Shown here: positions 38,696-53,330 of the stretch, piece after piece | Layout of the letters: the number at the start of each line of letters is the position of its first letter | Numbering within the stretch: position 1 is the first letter of the stretch | Assembly (NCBI RefSeq): GCF_025698545.1 | Contig: NC_068576.1 | Coordinates: 54,160,390-54,224,389 of the forward strand | Length of the DNA stretch: 64,000 nucleotides | Origin: Gossypium raimondii | Lineage: Eukaryota > Streptophyta > Magnoliopsida > Malvales > Malvaceae | Direction of reading: 5' to 3' | The notes under the pieces: model-generated | Database searches by the model: none | What the model saw: only the letters and a program-made list of their open reading frames with translations | Told to the model about the DNA's origin: nothing | Made by a program: the position numbers and the translations under genes

Positions 38696-40424
38696 TGTGC
38701 TGCTACGCATGCAATAGGAGTGCTTCATTCTATCTGGCTTTTATCTTTAAATTATTGTATTAATAAACAAAACAATGTTGTCATCTGAATGGACAATGAA
38801 ATTAGTCTATGTTGAAAAGAACCTCTTGTTTGCAATCGTTCATTCTGTCATTTTCAATATGCAAAATGAAAATTCAGCTGCTATAACTCTGGTTTCAATG
38901 TGTAAGCTGTGACATGTATCACAGCCTAAATCGCTTTGGATTTAGGTTAATTTTGGGTTTATGTCATTTGAGTTTAAAGTTCAAGTTTTTCATGCCAATT
39001 TGTTATAGGTTTGATTTATTTTGTGTGTTTGGTTTATTTTGGGTTTGAGTTGTTTTGAGCTCAAATCTTCTTAGATTCTATTCAATTTCAAGTTCGAGGG
39101 TCAATTAATCCCCAAAATAGGTAGATTAGGTTACCACGATCTCAGAATTATAAAAATTACTAAAAACGAGACAAAAATGCTTACCCAATTAAGCCAATTT
39201 AGTTTGCTTGAACTCTTTTCTCTTAGCTAGGGTTTCCATGGAAATAATTTGGGGAAAGATGATGAAAAAGATGATATTTAGTTAATTAATTTAATTATCA
39301 TATTTTATTTTTTCACTTTCAAATTTAGTCCTTTTCTTTTCTTAAATTTCCATGGATGAATCATTATAAACATCTACTAACTTCTCTTAATAGTCTGTCT
39401 CTCTTATAAGGACCTCAAATTTTAAATTTCATAGCTATTTAATCCTTCTAGCTACTAGAATTCAAGTTTTGCATTTTATGCAATTTGGTCCTTTCTATAA
39501 TTAAACATGAAATCGGTAAAATTTTCCTATCGAAATTTTCAACGTCTTCCCTATCATAATGCAGGTCATGCTATATTATTAAAATAAAATTTCTTTTTAC
39601 CTTAGATTTGTGGTCCCGAAACCACTGTTCTAATTTCACCGAAAACGGGCTGTTACAATAAACTTTAAAATATAATAAAAATGATAGTAAAAAGATGAAA
39701 AAGATAAACCTTAAAATACGAATCCTATGTCACGTTTGAAGGACAAATTCAGTGTTGATAATAATAGGCGTTAATAGCAATAATAAAAAGAACTTCTTTG
39801 TCACTAGGTAATAAATTGAATTTCAACCTTAATTCATAGTTAATGTTAGACCAATTATCATTCGGTAAAAGAAAGTGGCTCTAAAGTTTAAATCATGGTG
39901 GTTGGTGAGACCATTATATAATATATATTATATAAATAGAAAGTTGAAGGGCAAAATTTTCAAAAGTAAAAAGGTTAAATGATAAATATAAATTATTATA
40001 ATTGGGGGTGGGGTTGGGGCCATTTGAAATATACACCCAATTAACAAGTCGAGATTTCTCAAGTTTTAGTAATTTTACTTTTAACATTTAGAGTTTATGA
40101 ATATTTCATTTTATCATCGTTTCAAAAGCTTTATAATTTTATAAATAGGAAAAAAGTAATACTCAAGAAATGGTAAGTAAAATTATTTTATTTGGTCAAC
40201 AAACTCTTAATCAGTCTACTGGCATGAGAAGTTAAGTTGAACATAAACATTCCATTAATTATAAATATATGTATTATGGTCCTGTGGGGTCCACCAAAAG
40301 AGACATTTAGAACTTAAGAAAGACCCTGGTCGTCCATATTCTTTTTTTATTTATAAAGCCAATCTGGCAAAAAAAAAAAAAAAAAGGGGGTGAGGAAGTC
40401 AACACTTGGGTTCTGGAACCTCAC

Positions 40425-40431
40425 TATAAAA
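40425..40431 (+). promoter_or_regulatory. TATA box of double-UBC gene 2
   Basis: TATAAAA in the same context and at the same 94-base distance from the ATG as in copy 1, within a conserved upstream block (about 40390-40518). Confidence 0.6.
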
Positions 40432-40518
40432 ACAAATATTGGTGAGTGTGGTTAGTTACTTGTGCAACACCTTGATTGAAGCTAAAGGTGATCAATCTAG
40501 CTTGGGATTTTAGGTGTG

Positions 40519-43452
<2,934 letters not shown>

Positions 43453-43910
43453 TGTGCTGCTACGCATGCAATAGGAGAGCTTCATTCTATCTGGCTTTTA
43501 TCTTTAAATTATTGTATTAATAAAACGAAACAAAGTTGTCATCTGAATGGACAATGAAATTAGTCTATGTTGAAAAGAACCTATTGTCTGCAGTCGTTCA
43601 TTCTGTCATTTTCAATATGCAAAATGAAAATTCAGTTGCTACAAACTCTGGCTTCAATGTGTACGCTGTGACATGTATCACAGCCAAATCGCTTTGGATT
43701 TAGGTTAAGTTTGGGTTTATGTCATTTGAGTTTAAAGTTTGAGTTTTTCATGCCAATTTGTTATAGGTTTGATTTATTTTGTGTGTTTGGTTTATTTTGA
43801 GTTTGAGTTGTTTTGAGCTCAAATCTTGTTAGATTCTACACAATTTCAAGTTCGAGGGTCAATTTGACTTGAATTCATTGTTGTCTTTTATGATAGATAA
43901 AACTTTGTTA

Positions 43911-44014
43911 GGTGCTGGTAGATTGGATTGGGTTTTTAGATTATGGTTAGAATTGATTAGTAGGTGTTGGTAGATTGGATTGGATTTTTAGGTTATGGTT
44001 AGAATTGATTAGTC
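43911..44014 (+). repeat. Two-copy 52-base minisatellite
   Basis: 43911-43962 and 43963-44014 are nearly identical ('ggtg.tggtagattggattgg.tttttag.ttatggttagaattgattag'), with about four differences. It lies just past the right edge of the segmental duplication. Confidence 0.85.
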
Positions 44015-45222
44015 TAATTCAAATTTTGGTTTATGTTTGGGTTTGTTGACCAAGTCTAGATACAGGCTTAGAGCTTAATTTTTGATGAATAGTATGTGCA
44101 TAATTTAAAAATTAAAAAAAAGTAAAGGTTATGATTAATTATCTTTAGTTGTTTTTTTAAGAGGAATCAATTTGTTTAATATCAAAATTGAGAAGGACCA
44201 AATAAGTATTTTTACTTATATTTTAATTAATACATTTTATTATGAATTATATATATATATATAAAATTGTAGTAATAAAAAAATCGCAAAACCATAAAAT
44301 ATATTACTTCACATATAAGGAAATAAAAGAAATAGATAATGATGTTACCTAAAATTGAAAGAATAAAATCTCCTAGGTCAATTTTATTTATTAAACAATC
44401 CTAATCTAAGGATAAATTTTGAAGATGAAGATAAAGTAGGGATCATCTAAGGGCTTTTTTTACTATGACTTCCCATGTTTTTGTCTTCACTTTTTTGTTT
44501 AAGCTGAAGAGGGGGGGGGGGGTTCAAGTTGGTTGTTAGTCACTCTTTTCTTTTTAATAAAATTTTATCAATCTTACTTTTTTTTTTCTGTTTTCTGTTA
44601 TTATATACTATAATTAAAATACATGCTCATATTAAAATTTTTATATAAAAATAAATTTAAAAATATAATACATCAAATATATTAAAAATATTAAAATAAA
44701 TAATTCTCAACAAATAGAAAAATTTTAAAAAACTTCAATAACATTAAGATTAATGCAACTTAATAAGTAAATATCTCTAAAATAGTAACAAAAACAATAA
44801 TAATAAAAGAATTATACAATATCTAAACAATAACAATAAAAAAAATAGCAATAGAATAGTAAAATGATAGCATAACAATGAAAAAGCAGTGGTAAAAAAA
44901 AAAAGAGCAACAATTTTTTTGCAAATTAGGGTCAGATATATCAAGTTGGGCTCAAGCTAAAAAAACTTACCGAAAGCCAAAGCCATTTATAAAATGGACA
45001 TTATTTTTTTGTCCAAACCCATTTTTTAAATCCATATTTTTACCTAAATCCTCCTACTTTTCGGATAAACTTTTATGCTAGTCCAAGTCTAATCATCAAT
45101 GTAGATATTTATATGTGTATTTAGAGCGAAAAAAGAAAATAAGTTGTCTCTCTAAAATTTAAACTTGAAAACATGTATCAGCTATATTTGTATATAATAA
45201 AATTTTCTAACAACGGTTAACC

Positions 45223-45438
45223 TCATAGGTGAATCCAGGGGGCTAGCAAGGGCCCCAGCCCCCTAAAATGGAAAATTGTTGTATTGACTATTTAGAAAAT
45301 TTTAAAATAGTAAAGATAAAATTACACTTTGACCCCCTAAAATTATAAAACTTTAATTTAATCCTTTAAAAATTATAAAAATATAGGCTATTAAAATTTA
45401 AAATTTAATTTCGGGCCACTAAAAATATTTTCTGACTT
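45223..45438. mobile_element. Short non-autonomous element of the 'gccccctaaaa' type
   Basis: About 215 bases starting 'taggtgaatccagggggctagcaagggcccc' and ending 'tctgacttcgccca'. The ends are imperfect inverted repeats (GGTGAATCCAG against GGCGAAGTCAG). Such segments, with a GGGGGC/GGCCCC core followed by 'ctttgaccccctaaaatta', are recognised as abundant dispersed repeats in dicot genomes. The family name is not certain. Confidence 0.5.
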
Positions 45439-47564
45439 CGCCCATGGTTAATCTATCAAATATATATCTCAAATAAAGAAAAAGGAAAAATGTATAGACA
45501 TTTAATTTTTAACAACCTTTTTGTTCTCAGACAAACCAAATGAGATCTTAATTGTGTGATTTTTTTCATTATAATATTGATATCTAAATATTAAATAGAA
45601 GGTTTAACTTTTATTTAAAATAAATTTTAATTAATGCATCTCTGTTTATTATATACAGGAAACGTTAGAACCATTTCCTTTTATACATATATATATATAT
45701 ATATATGTTTAACAAAACACCATTTCATTTGAACTGATATTTAAAAAAGAAAAGAAAATAAAACATAAGTGCGATATAATAAAGACATACGACCGTCTTA
45801 AAATAAAATAATACAAATTATTGGTATAATTTGGTAGGTCAACCTTTGACCCTAGAAATAGAATTTGCCGTGGACGGCATGATAAGTGGCAAGGACGACC
45901 CTGGGTGGCTCAGCTTCAGTTCATGCTTGACTTGAGAATCTCTGAATTTAAGTTGCAGATCAGACCAGACCATGTCCGAAGGTTGTTGCATGTGATAGAT
46001 TCCCCCAGTTGACAAATTAAGAAAGATAACTCCTAATTAATTAAATCATTAATTTATGTACTTAGAAGAAGATAAGATTGAGTTGCAGATTACGAGCTGT
46101 TCTCCACTCTAATATCTCACTTATTCATAATTGGCATTCCTTGACCCCCCAGTCACCATATTGTTTCCTTATCAGCAGTTTATGTTTTTTATTATTATTA
46201 TTTTTAATAATTTCATTATAAATTCTAATAATATTTATTCTTTTTTTTTACACAAAAGGAAGATATTACGCTTATACTTAACTTTGGATGACAGATTAAT
46301 TTAATGGTAAGATTAGTTTTTTTAGGTAATAATTTTTTATATTAAAAAAGATACAATCCCGAAAAGGGCGGAGCATATAGCCAACACCACAACAACTATC
46401 TTTACCAAAGAAGGCAAAAGACTAATCCAAGCTCAAAACTTATTATTCCATAAACATCAGTCATTGAACTAAAAAATTAGTTGATGGTTGGGTGATAGTA
46501 TGCCAAAGGTGATGAGTGGGGATGATGATCGACCGACCATCATAATAGTCCTGGAAAGCTCTAAACCTCCTTTTTAGTTCTCGCCTTTGGCTAAACTATG
46601 GGACAATCATTTGGCTTCTCATTTTGAGTTCATATGTACAAATTCCACTTTGTAAAATGTACAGGTTTTTAGCCTATATTTTTATTTGAATTTTTAATTT
46701 ATCTTGGTATGTCATGTCTTTTTAAGAATGTAATGTGTTTTATCACTTATCAGTATTTACTTATTGTATTGCAATTATAAAATGAAAAAATGCAATCATC
46801 ACATTGAGTACATTCTAATTAACCAAGCAATAATTGAATATTTTTGTGATTTCAAATTTAATTATCTTTTTATTAGTGGACCATAGATTTGGATGCTGTT
46901 GTTAGCTAAGAACACATGTTTTTGAAATTGGAATTGAAAGATGAGGAAAGTGTCATGAATCATGATCGTGCTATATCTCAATTACAAAGCTAATTCGATG
47001 TTGATTGATGTCCAAGCTTTTGTAAATGAATAAAACACGTTGAGTTTGACATTCCTCATTTTTTACTTTCTTTTTTACCATCATTTCCAAAAGCTTTTTA
47101 CTATTTTACAGTAACTTCTTTAAAACAAATGCTTTAATTTACTCATCCAATTTTAAAGCTTTTTTCAATGTATTATTAGTTGCAGGTGAGGTGAAACATC
47201 ACAACGAACACGTGTCGGTGGTTAACCGAAAAACACCGGCGGCGTGAGTTATGGCTTAGGTGGGGCCTAGCCGGTGATTCTCTGTCGTTGATTTACAGGA
47301 CAAGTGCCGTACAATTCGTTAAGGGCTTAAATCATCACCCAAATAGCCTATTAAACTATTAGTTTCAGCTGCAAAGCATTTTATTCTCCTATTAAATATA
47401 CTTAACAAATTAATTTAAATTTCATAAAATCTTGTTGCTAGATGTGTGTGGAGAGTTAATAAAGTGGGTAGGGTAGTTCTTTTCTTTCTATTATATTAGT
47501 ATTTTCTATTCTATTCTATTCTATTCTATTCTATTAGTATTCTTTTTATAAGGGCTAAAATCAT

Positions 47565-48339
47565 TTATTTTGGCTTTTTGACCCCATATTGTAGGGTGGA
47601 TCTCGAAGATATGAAAGATCTCCTCCAAGCCGTATATCGACTTTCATCGAATACGGTTTTCCACGTAATTCCATATGTATCTATGAGATCGAGTATGGAA
47701 TTACGCTTACTCACTTTAAATTGAGTATCCGTTTCCTCCCTTTCCTGCTAGGATTGGAAATCCTGTATTTTACATATCCATACGATTGAGTCCTTGGGTT
47801 TCAAATAGTGTAAAAAGAAGTGCTTGAATCATTGTTATTTGACCGGACACTGTTCTAAAAGAGTCGAGGCATTTCAATTGTTTGTTGACACGGACAAAGT
47901 CGGGAAAACCTCGAAATTATTTCAATATTGGACCTTGGACATATAATAGTTCGAATCGAATCTCTTTAGAAAGAAGATCTTTTGTCTCATGGTAGCTGCT
48001 CCAGGTCCCTTACGAAACTTTCGTTATTGGGTTAGCCATACACTTCACATGTTTCTACCGATTCACATGGCATCATCAAATGATACAAGTCTTGGATAAG
48101 AATCTACAACGCACTAGAACGCCCTTGTTGACGATCCTTACTCTCGACAAAGATCTAGGGTTCCTCGAACAATGTGATATCTCACACCGGTAAATCCTTA
48201 ACCCTTCCCCTCTTACTAAGACTACAGAATGTTCTTGTGAATTATGGCCAATACCGGTATATAAGCGGTGATTTCAAACCCAGAGGTTAATCGTACTCGC
48301 AACTTTACGTAAGGCGAGTTTGGTTTTTGGGGTGATAGT
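47565..48339 (-). pseudogene. rps12: rps12 3' exons (plastid-derived, broken)
   Basis: The minus strand has exon 2 (about 48339-48115; KPNSALRK..., [18 protein letters not shown] recognisable) and exon 3 (about 47592-47565, YGVKKPK and stop), separated by an intron of the usual half-kilobase size. Exon 1 is elsewhere in plastid genomes (trans-spliced) and is not here. Single-base losses break the frame, as in 'ctcgcc' for CTCTGCC and 'accggt' for ACCTGGT. In the nucleus it would not be expressed. Confidence 0.88.
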
Positions 48340-49365
48340 GGAAAAGTTGATGATAAGTCACCCTTATCGCCACTCTACGAGCAAAGACATGAGATTTTCA
48401 CCTCATACGGCTCCTCGTTCAATTCTTTCAAGTCATTGGGTCATTTTCCTCGTTCGAGAATCTCCTCCTTCTACCACTCTCTCCAAGAGTAACTAGGACA
48501 AATTCATCACGTTTTCATGTTCCAATTGAACACTTTCCATTTTGATTATTCTCAAAAGAGAAGATTTTTTACCAAACATCTGCGGATCCAATCACACGAT
48601 CTTATAATAAGAACAAGAGATCTTTCTCGATCAATCCTTTGCCCTCATTCTTGAGAATCGAAAGATCCTTTTCAAGTTTGAATTTGTTCATTTGGAATCT
48701 GCGTTCTTCTACTTCATTTTATTTACTTATTTATTATTTTGATTATTTTTCCCTTCTTTTTTGATTTCTTTTTTATTTTATTCCTTCCATCATTCCCTAA
48801 GTCCCATAGGTTTGATCCTATAGAATCGATCCATTTTCTCATTGAGTGAGGGTACGAAATAAATCGATTGATTTTTCGATCAAAAGCACTATGTGAAATC
48901 TTGGTTTTTCTCTTTCTCTATCTCTATCCCATAGGTACAACATTTGAATCAATAGAGAACCTTTTCCTCCTATATGAATCAATATTATTACATTCCAATT
49001 CCTTACGATACCCCCAAGGAAAATCCCGAATTGGATCCCAAATTGACGGGTTAATGTGAGCTTATCCATGCGGTTATGCACTCTTGAATAGGAATCCATT
49101 TTCCGAAAGATCCGGCTTTCGTGCTTTGGTGAGTCTCCGAGATCCTTTCGACGACCTATGTTGTGTTGAAGGGATATCTATATGATCCGATCGATTGCGT
49201 AAAGCCGCAGTAGCAACGGAATCGGGAAAGTATCTGAAAAGACAGTTCTTTTCTTTCTATTATATTAGTATTTTCTATTCTATTTTTCTATTCTATTAGT
49301 ATTAGATTAGTATTCTATTATATTCTATTCTATGAACAAGGAAGCTATAAGTAATGCAACTATAA

Positions 49366-50217
49366 TCTCATGGAGAGTTCGATCCTCGCTCAGATGAACG
49401 CAAGCGGCATGCTTAATACATGCAAGTCGGACGAGAAGTGGTGTTTCGAGTATGGACGAGTGAGTAACGTAAGAACCTCGCCTTGGGAGGGAACAACAAT
49501 TGAAACGATCGCTAATACCCGTAGGTGAGGAGCAAAGGATGAATCCGCCGGGAGGGCTCGCGTCGATTAGCTAGTTGGTGAGGCAATAGCTTACCAAGGC
49601 GATGATCGATGAGTGGTCCGAAGGATGATCACCACACTGGGGTGAGACACGCCCAGACTCCTACGGAGGCGGCGGTGGGGAATTTTCTACAATGGGCGAA
49701 AGCTCGACGGAGCAATGCCACGTGGAGGTAGAAGGCCCACGGTCGTGAACTTCTTTCCGGAGAAGAAGCAATGACGGTATCTGGGGAATAAGTATCGGCT
49801 AACTCGTGCGATGGCAGTAGTATCTGAGAGGATGCAAGCGTTATCCGGAATGATTAGACGTAAAGCGTCATAGGTGGCTTTTAAGTCCGCGTCAAATCCT
49901 GTGGCTCAACCACGACGGCTATGGAAACTACCAAGCTAGAGTACGGTAGAGGCGGAGGAATTTTCGGTGGAGCGGTGAAATGCGTAGAGATCGGAAAGAA
50001 CACCAACGGCGAAAGCACTCTGCTTGGCGGAACAACGACACCGAGAGACGAAAGTTAGGGGAGCGAATGGGATTAGATACCCCAGTAGTCCTAGCCGTAA
50101 ACGATGGATACTAGGCGTCGCGTGTCGACCCGTCTTGATCTTCAGTAGCTAACGCGTTAAGTATCCCTTTGGGAGTACGTTCACAAGAATGAAACTCAAA
50201 GGAATTGACGGGGCCCG

Positions 50218-50248
<31 letters not shown>

Positions 50249-50361
50249 TAAGCGAAGAACCTTACCGAGGCTTGACATGCTGCGAATCCTCTTGAAAGAG
50301 AGGGTGCCTTCGAGAACGCGGACACGGTGGTGCATGGTCGCCGTCACCTCGTGCCGTAAGG

Positions 50362-50395
<34 letters not shown>

Positions 50396-50806
50396 GTGTT
50401 TAGTTGCCACCGTTGAGTTTGGAACCCCGAGCGGTCGACGGTGATAAGCCGGAGGAAGGTGAGGATGACGTCAAGTCATCATGCCCCTTATGCCCGGGCG
50501 ACACACGTGCTACAATGGATGGGACAAAGGGTCGCGATCCCGCGAGGTGAGCTAACTCTAAAACCCGTCCTCGGTTCGGATTGCAGTCGCAACTCGCTGC
50601 ATGAAGCCGAATCGCTAGTAATCGCCGGTCACCATACGGCGGTGAATTTGTTCCTGCCTTGTACACACCGCCGTCACACTATGGGGCTGGCCATGCCCAA
50701 GTCGTTACCTTAACCGCAAGGAGGGGATGCCAAGGCAAGGCTAGTGATTGGAGTGAAGTCGTAACAAGGTAGCCGTCTTTGGAAGGTGCTGGTGGATCAC
50801 CTCCTT
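49366..50806 (+). pseudogene. rrn16: Plastid 16S rRNA gene copy, decayed
   Basis: Begins TCTCATGGAGAGTTCGATCC and ends GGATCACCTCCTTT, so it spans the full 16S gene including the anti-Shine-Dalgarno end. Its length is about 1440 bases against about 1490 in plastids. Landmarks such as 'gggattagataccccagtagtcc', 'aactcaaaggaattgacggg' and 'caacgagcgcaaccct' are present. Universally conserved sites are damaged: the 530 loop GTGCCAGCAGCCGCGGTAA is replaced by 'gtgcgatggcagtagta', and 'tgtacacaccgccgtcac' lacks one C. Those changes rule out a working rRNA. Confidence 0.93.
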
Positions 50807-50954
50807 TTCGTGGAGAGATAATGCTTGTTGGGTATTTTGGTTTGACACTGCTTCACACCCAAAAAGAAGCGAGCTACGTCTGAATTAAACTTGGAGATGG
50901 AAGCCTTCTTTTGTTTCTCGACGGTGAAGTAAGACCAAGCCCAAAAAGAGAGGG

Positions 50955-51061
50955 AGAGTTTTACCAACGTGGGATAGAGTCAACAAAAGTGAAGTAAGTG
51001 CTTATGATTCAACTAGGGGGCGTATAATTTATAGACTTCGCAACAAGGATTCGAACGATTA
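50955..51061 (+). pseudogene. infA: infA 3' fragment (plastid-derived)
   Basis: The last two dozen codons are readable ([19 protein letters not shown] and stop at 51059-51061), preceded by 'gggatagagtcaa', the remains of PGDRVK. The 5' two thirds are absent at the junction with the 16S block. infA is itself often a pseudogene in rosid plastids, so part of the decay may predate transfer. Confidence 0.82.
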
Positions 51062-51169
51062 GGTAGTTTTTTCAACTTCAAGATTCCTTTTGGGGGGATC
51101 CAATTCAAATTTCAAGAAACTTATTTTCTTCCAATAAGCGAATTCGGAAAAATTTAAGGAATAACAACT

Positions 51170-51280
51170 ATGAAAATAATGGCTTCCGTTCGTAAAATTT
51201 GTGAAAAATGTCGCCTAATCCGTAGGAGGGGACGAATTATCGTAATTTGTTTTAACCCGAGACATAAACAAAGACAATGA
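51170..51280 (+). pseudogene. rpl36: rpl36 copy (plastid-derived, frame still open)
   Basis: 36 codons, [20 protein letters not shown] and on to QRQ stop. The plastid protein L36 has 37 residues. Here Arg4 is Met, one Ser is Phe, and the final Gly codon GGA reads TGA. The zinc-binding cysteines C..C and the later C/H are kept. No nuclear promoter or targeting sequence is evident, so I treat it as a passenger. Confidence 0.85.
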
Positions 51281-51424
51281 TAATCTTTCTATTCCAAAAA
51301 GAACTCCTGAAAGAAAAGAAACTAATCTTAAAGAAAGCGATAAACAAATAAAAATAGAAGATCTGTTTTGACATGAAATGGATATATCCATATATCTCGA
51401 CTTATCTTTATGAAATGATAAAAT

Positions 51425-51833
51425 ATGGCAAAACCTATACCAAAAGTTGGTTCACGTAGGAATGGGCGCAGAGTGCACGGAAAAGTGCACGAGAATACCA
51501 AAAGGAGTTATTCATGTTTAAGCAAGTTTCAACAATACCATTCTTCTTTATTACGGATGTGCGGGTCGGGTAATCTTTTGGTCCTCCGCCGCACTTGTGG
51601 ATTCAAGGGTACAAGAAGGGGACCCTTTTGCTGCTCAAACCGCAATGGAAATGCTATTCGAGCAAGAGTAGACCAAGGTATGCAACAAGCGAAGTTATGA
51701 TAAAGGGTCCGGTCTCGGAAGAGATGCAAGACATTACGAGCTATTCGTAGAAGTGGTATACTATTAAGTTTCAATGCGGATGTAACCCTATGCCACATAA
51801 TGGTCAGTAGACCCCTAAAAAAGACGTGTGTAG
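51425..51833 (+). pseudogene. rps11: rps11 copy (plastid-derived, frameshifted)
   Basis: Starts MAKPIPKVGSRRNGR like plastid ribosomal protein S11. It passes recognisable stretches (GTRRG.PF, RSGILLS) in shifting frames and ends near 'aaaagacgtgtgtag'. It is about 409 bases against about 417 in plastids, with several one- and two-base losses that break the frame. Confidence 0.9.
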
Positions 51834-51896
51834 AAACTAAAGAGATTTCAAGAGAAATAAATGATTCAATGATCGATCAAATAAAATAATATTACT

Positions 51897-52858
51897 ATGG
51901 TTCGAGAGAAAGTAAAAGTCTCTACTTGACTCGGACACGACAAAGGAAGTGTGTTGAATCAAGAATGATAGTAAGCGCCTTTATTATGGACGCTTTATTC
52001 ATCTCCACTTATGAAAGGCCAAGCCGACACAATAGGCATTGCGATGCGAAGAGCTTTGCTTGGAGAACTAGAAGGAACATGCATTACACGTGCAAAATCG
52101 AGAAAATACCCACGAATATTCTACCATAGTAGGTATTCAAGAATCATCCATGAAATTTTAATGAATTTGAAAGAAATTGTATTGAGAGGAATTTGTATGG
52201 AACTCAGAACGCCTTTATTTGTGCCAAGGGTCCGGATATGTAATCGCTCAAGACATCATCTTACCACATTCGTGGAAATCGTTGATAATACACAAGATGT
52301 AGCCACTTAACCGAACCAATTGATTTGTGTATTGGATTACAAATCGAGAGAAATAGAGGATATGGTATAAAACGCCAAAGAACTTTCACGACGGAAGTTA
52401 TCCTATAGATCTTTGTATTCATGCACATTCGAAATGCGAATCATAGTATTCATTGTTATGGGAATGATAATGAAAAGCAGGAGATACTTTTTCTAGAAAT
52501 ATGGACAAATGGAAGTTTAACTCCGAAAGAAGCACTTCATGAAGCCTCTCGCAATTTGATTGATTTATTTATTCCTTTTCTACATGCGGAAGAAGAAAAC
52601 TTACATTTAGAAAACAATCAACACGATGTTACTTTACCTTTTTTTCCGTTTCATGATAGATTAGTTAAACTAACAAAAAAGAAAAAAGAAATAGCATTGA
52701 AATCAATTTTTATTGACCAATCAGAATTGCGTCCCAGGATCTATAATTGTCTCAAAAAGTCCAATATACATACATTATTGGACCTTTTGAATAACAGTCG
52801 AGAAGACCTTATGAAAATTGAACACTTTCGCATATCGAGTAAGGTTAGACTAGTCTAG
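51897..52858 (+). pseudogene. rpoA: rpoA copy (plastid-derived, frameshifted)
   Basis: Plastid RNA polymerase alpha subunit. It starts MVREKVK.ST; the segments [24 protein letters not shown] and, after 52421, a long open stretch ([20 protein letters not shown] to [12 protein letters not shown]) lie in different frames. The C-terminal end is altered (ISSKVRLV and stop at 52858), where the copy joins another plastid block. The 3' half is better preserved than the 5' half. Confidence 0.92.
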
Positions 52859-53206
52859 AAAAGGTTTGATTGATATCTGGTCGACAGAAAAAAAAGAAAT
52901 ATTAAATATATATTGTGTCATCCAATTGAGTGATTCCTTTTTTTCTTCTAACCTTGAAAGTATCGATAGATACTATCGAAGAGCAGATGCTATGAATCAA
53001 TTAATTGAAATTGAGTTCATTTTCAAAAAATCATCGGAAAAAGTGATCTATTTGTTGTCATTTATCGACCAAAATATAATGATCATGATCATTAAGAATT
53101 CAACGGACCCTTCCTCATGAATCGGACAAAGAAAGAGGAGGGCCCCATTGAGTTCTTACACTTTCATGCCTATAACTTAGTTCGTCCCATTATCCATTAT
53201 TCCATA

Positions 53207-53325
53207 TTACGAGGATGAACCCAATCCGAATATGAACCATAAAAGAAAATACCTATTAAACCGATCACGGAATACCGATTCTGTACCTATTATCCAAAGA
53301 GGAATCCTTCCAGAGTATCGGCCAT
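53207..53325 (-). pseudogene. psbJ: psbJ copy (plastid-derived, broken)
   Basis: The minus strand begins ATGGCCGATACT and runs through GGAAGGATTCCTCTTTGGAT and ...GGTTTAATAGGTATTTTC to ...GGGTTCATCC. That is psbJ with about four bases lost in 123, so the frame breaks early (TTGG for ACTACTGG). Confidence 0.82.
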
Positions 53326-53330
53326 TTATC

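Larger units (their letters stand above)
43865..47475. other. Intergenic region with small repeats
   Basis: AT-rich, with no supportable gene. It contains a 52-base tandem repeat (43911-44014), a G11 run near 44511, a MITE-like segment (45223-45438), a (TA)n run near 45685, and a stretch (45961-46105) resembling the flank of the lone E2 exon at 27177-27335. A phrase at 46350-46420 ('tacaatcccgaaaagggcggagc') looks like part of a dispersed retroelement but has no definable ends. Confidence 0.5.
47476..53330. other. Mosaic nuclear copy of plastid DNA (NUPT)
   Basis: Nearly 5.9 kb of plastid sequence inside nuclear DNA. It is built from blocks that are not adjacent in plastid genomes: rps12 3' exons with the spacer toward trnV (47545-49330, inverted repeat); 16S rRNA with part of the following spacer (49335-50945, trnV and neighbours missing before it); infA-rpl36-rps11-rpoA (about 50950-52860, large single copy); then a segment with psbJ (about 52865-53330, large single copy). 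Every gene has small deletions and substitutions. The right limit is uncertain: 53330-53470 may also be plastid-derived but I could not place it. Confidence 0.93.

Noticed and set aside
49366-50806. Bacterial contamination or a working rRNA gene
   Set aside because: The sequence is plastid 16S flanked by plastid spacers and joined to nuclear DNA, and universally conserved sites are damaged.
50111-51798. Proteins in frames across the 16S and rps11 copies on either strand
   Set aside because: These are chance frames in rRNA or plastid gene remnants.
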